Assembly (NCBI RefSeq): GCF_004193775.1
Contig: NC_041005.1
Span: 5,644,501-5,708,500 of the forward strand
Direction: 5' to 3'
DNA from: Glycine soja
Taxonomy: Eukaryota; Streptophyta; Magnoliopsida; Fabales; Fabaceae
DNA: 64,000 bases
Shown here: piece after piece, positions 62,401 to 64,000 of the stretch
Numbering within the stretch: position 1 is the stretch's first letter
Layout: every line of letters starts with the position of its first letter
Notes under the pieces: model-generated
Told to the model about the DNA's origin: nothing
The model's database searches: none
Seen by the model: the letters and a program-made list of their open reading frames with translations, nothing else
Program-made: the position numbers and the translations under genes

Positions 62401-63893
62401 TCCTTCTGTCTTTTGAAGATTTTTTATTCTTTCCCATTTTTGATTTATTTACCTTCTTTCCATCTGCAAGTATAAGGATTCAAATCAAGAGATCAAATAT
62501 ATTTAAAAGTGAAATACTGAACCAGAACATCACACATTCAATTGAAGAGGAAAAATAAACACAATTCTTTATGATCGGCATTTACAGACTTGGAGACAGA
62601 ACTCTCAGCAAAATAATTTGGGATTTAATCTTCACCATACTTATTAAGAATAAAGTCTAAGTATTCTAAAGATAGAAAAAGTAATTCTCACCCTCGCTAT
62701 ATTCACCACAATTAATGATTTTAACTGTTACAGTTGGATGCCCTTCTTCATCACCCACTTCTTCAATTTTCTTCAATACGTTAGGCCCTTGGACAAGCTT
62801 CCCAAAGACTACATGCTTCCTGCAAAATGGCCACATAACTGTACAGTCAGGCATTACCTTGCCAACCCCCACAATCAAAAATCAAAATAGAACATCCATG
62901 TAAGAAGTAAAATGCTGCCAACAATTAACCAGATACACAAACCTATCAAGATGATGATCAGCTTTCAAAGTGATAATAAAATGAGAACCAAGTGTGTCAC
63001 GGTCTGCAATTGCCATTGATAAAAGTCCGGTAGCATCATGCTTTAGCTTAGGTGACTCATCTAAAACAAATCATAGATACATATTACATTATTATAAAAT
63101 ACAACACTACTGTAGTATAAACAATTCATAATGCAAAATATGATCTTGAGAGTGTGGCATGGCATTTTAACCTGGGAACTTCGAACCATATATGCTTTCT
63201 CCAGCAGTTCCTGCAAAACATGGAAAATATCATGCAATCATTACAGGAAAGTAAAGAATGATGCCAGAGGGTGGGAAATCAAGACATTGAGGAAATTTAT
63301 GAAGAAAAAAATGCACATGAACCTGGACTAAACTACCAAGCAATAATATGGAATTAGGAAACACCAACGGAGATTGATATTCGGAAAGTATACTATTTTA
63401 TCAGCTACAATACTTTCAACTCCAAAAAAATAAGGAATGCGTGATATTTTGGTATCATTCACTGTGGTTAATTGTTGAAAGCCCAGTGCATCCTACAATA
63501 CTTTCAACCCAACGACTAATGTGAATTACATATTCATAAACGTATTGATATTAACAGGGATAATACCAGAAAATAATCCAAAATTAACAAATCAAAAATC
63601 TTTCATAGCTGTAACACCCCACTCAATATCAGGTCAAACTGTGTTGTAAAGGAACTTTGTTAGTCATGTTCCTAATTGACTTAGAAAAGAAATTACCATT
63701 GTCACAGGAAACATGCAAATGGAACAAGGCTGGCAACCCGGACAACTGAATGAGCAAATAATAAAAACATAAAGAAAGTGACTACATATATAGTATCAAA
63801 TTGCAACCTTCAAAAAAGGGATAGGTAAGGTAACTCAATGACATGCAATGTATCAATAAAATACATACCATTTCGATTGACAAAATCTCCACC
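59458..63893 (-). CDS. SR-type cyclophilin (CYP63/CYP95 class), 5' end missing
   Basis: Ten exons lie in the window: 63869-63893, 63172-63210, 62943-63060, 62692-62819, 62154-62463, 61590-61702, 61202-61409, 60120-61112, 59948-60019 and 59458-59761. They total 2310 nt, 769 aa plus stop, continuously in phase. The start codon and the first part of the cyclophilin domain lie beyond 64000. The visible domain end reads [29 protein letters not shown] and [20 protein letters not shown], i.e. a peptidyl-prolyl cis-trans isomerase. A Lys/Arg- and Ser/Asp-rich linker follows, then a long Arg-Ser domain made largely of 13-residue repeats, ending [15 protein letters not shown]. Such nuclear SR-cyclophilins (Arabidopsis CYP63, CYP95) bind SR splicing factors in speckles. 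The large RS exon (60120-61112) uses the acceptor at 61113-61114; the ATG inside that acceptor is not a start. Confidence 0.92.
60595..60870 (-). repeat. 39-bp coding minisatellite in the RS domain
   Basis: About seven tandem 39-bp units encode [13 protein letters not shown] or close variants ([15 protein letters not shown]). Neighbouring shorter repeats of 36 bp encode [12 protein letters not shown] near 60945-61050. The copies are nearly identical at DNA level, pointing to recent expansion by slippage or unequal crossing-over while keeping the frame. Confidence 0.9.
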
Positions 63894-64000
63894 CTGTAAA
63901 AGCAAAACCAGCCATTAATACGCATAATCACACTACAATAACAAGGCATAGAAAATGGGCTTGGGTTTCATGAAGCTTATTAGAATTAAGCGGATGAACA

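Noticed and set aside
1..64000. CRISPR arrays, operons, tRNA or rRNA genes, known microRNA precursors
   Set aside because: No spacer-repeat arrays or cloverleaf sequences were noticed. Common plant microRNA sequences were looked for by eye and not found; a covariance-model scan would be needed for certainty.

Overview
This window is nuclear DNA from a dicot plant. It is AT-rich with intron-split genes (GT-AG, 2 to 14 exons), many (AT)n arrays and short inverted-repeat transposons. Gene content, proteins and MITE types look like a legume, most likely Glycine (soybean). That assignment is from recognition, not a database search. No CRISPR array, operon, tRNA or rRNA was found.

Layout. 1-4470: AT-rich DNA with a diverged second copy of the sequence just upstream of the first gene. 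4581-8733 (+): BT1/SHS1-type mitochondrial-carrier protein (3 exons, 391 aa), with an inverted-repeat element in its long intron. 8975-9905: a small direct repeat, then a TIR-bounded element carrying a fragment of a nuclear plastid ribosomal protein L4 gene. 11315-16871 (-): complete 14-exon cellulose synthase catalytic subunit of the CESA1 class (1084 aa). 19077-21735 (-): OCP3-like homeodomain protein (4 exons, 322 aa). 24531-26459 (+): conserved small plant membrane protein of unknown function (3 exons, 209 aa). 27771-29048 (+): intact DUF247 protein. 31532-32465 (+): frameshifted and internally deleted DUF247 tandem copy. 32.7-39.7 kb: intergenic, with repeats and a candidate hAT-like element. 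39780-40881 (-): RanBP2-type zinc-finger protein (2 coding exons, 159 aa). 41.6-48.5 kb: intergenic, with long AT arrays and a possible gene relic near 43.2 kb. 48554-52745 (-): acyl-protein thioesterase/carboxylesterase (9 exons, 258 aa). 53.2-57.5 kb: intergenic. 57513-58430 (-): intronless armadillo-repeat protein. 59458-63893 (-): 3' ten exons of an SR-type cyclophilin (CYP63/CYP95 class). Its first exons, including the start codon, lie beyond the right edge.

The genes are independent eukaryotic transcription units, not a cluster with one function. The clearest relationship is the BT1-CESA1 neighbour pair, which also exists in Arabidopsis (At4g32400-At4g32410) and so suggests conserved synteny. 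Exon boundaries were worked out by hand from splice signals, reading-frame continuity and remembered family sequences. All multi-exon models close in frame. I see no convincing new biological system. The most distinctive items are the gene-fragment-carrying element at 9.2-9.9 kb, the DUF247 duplication with decay, the 39-bp minisatellite that builds the RS domain of the cyclophilin, and a helically phased G-box pair upstream of CESA1.
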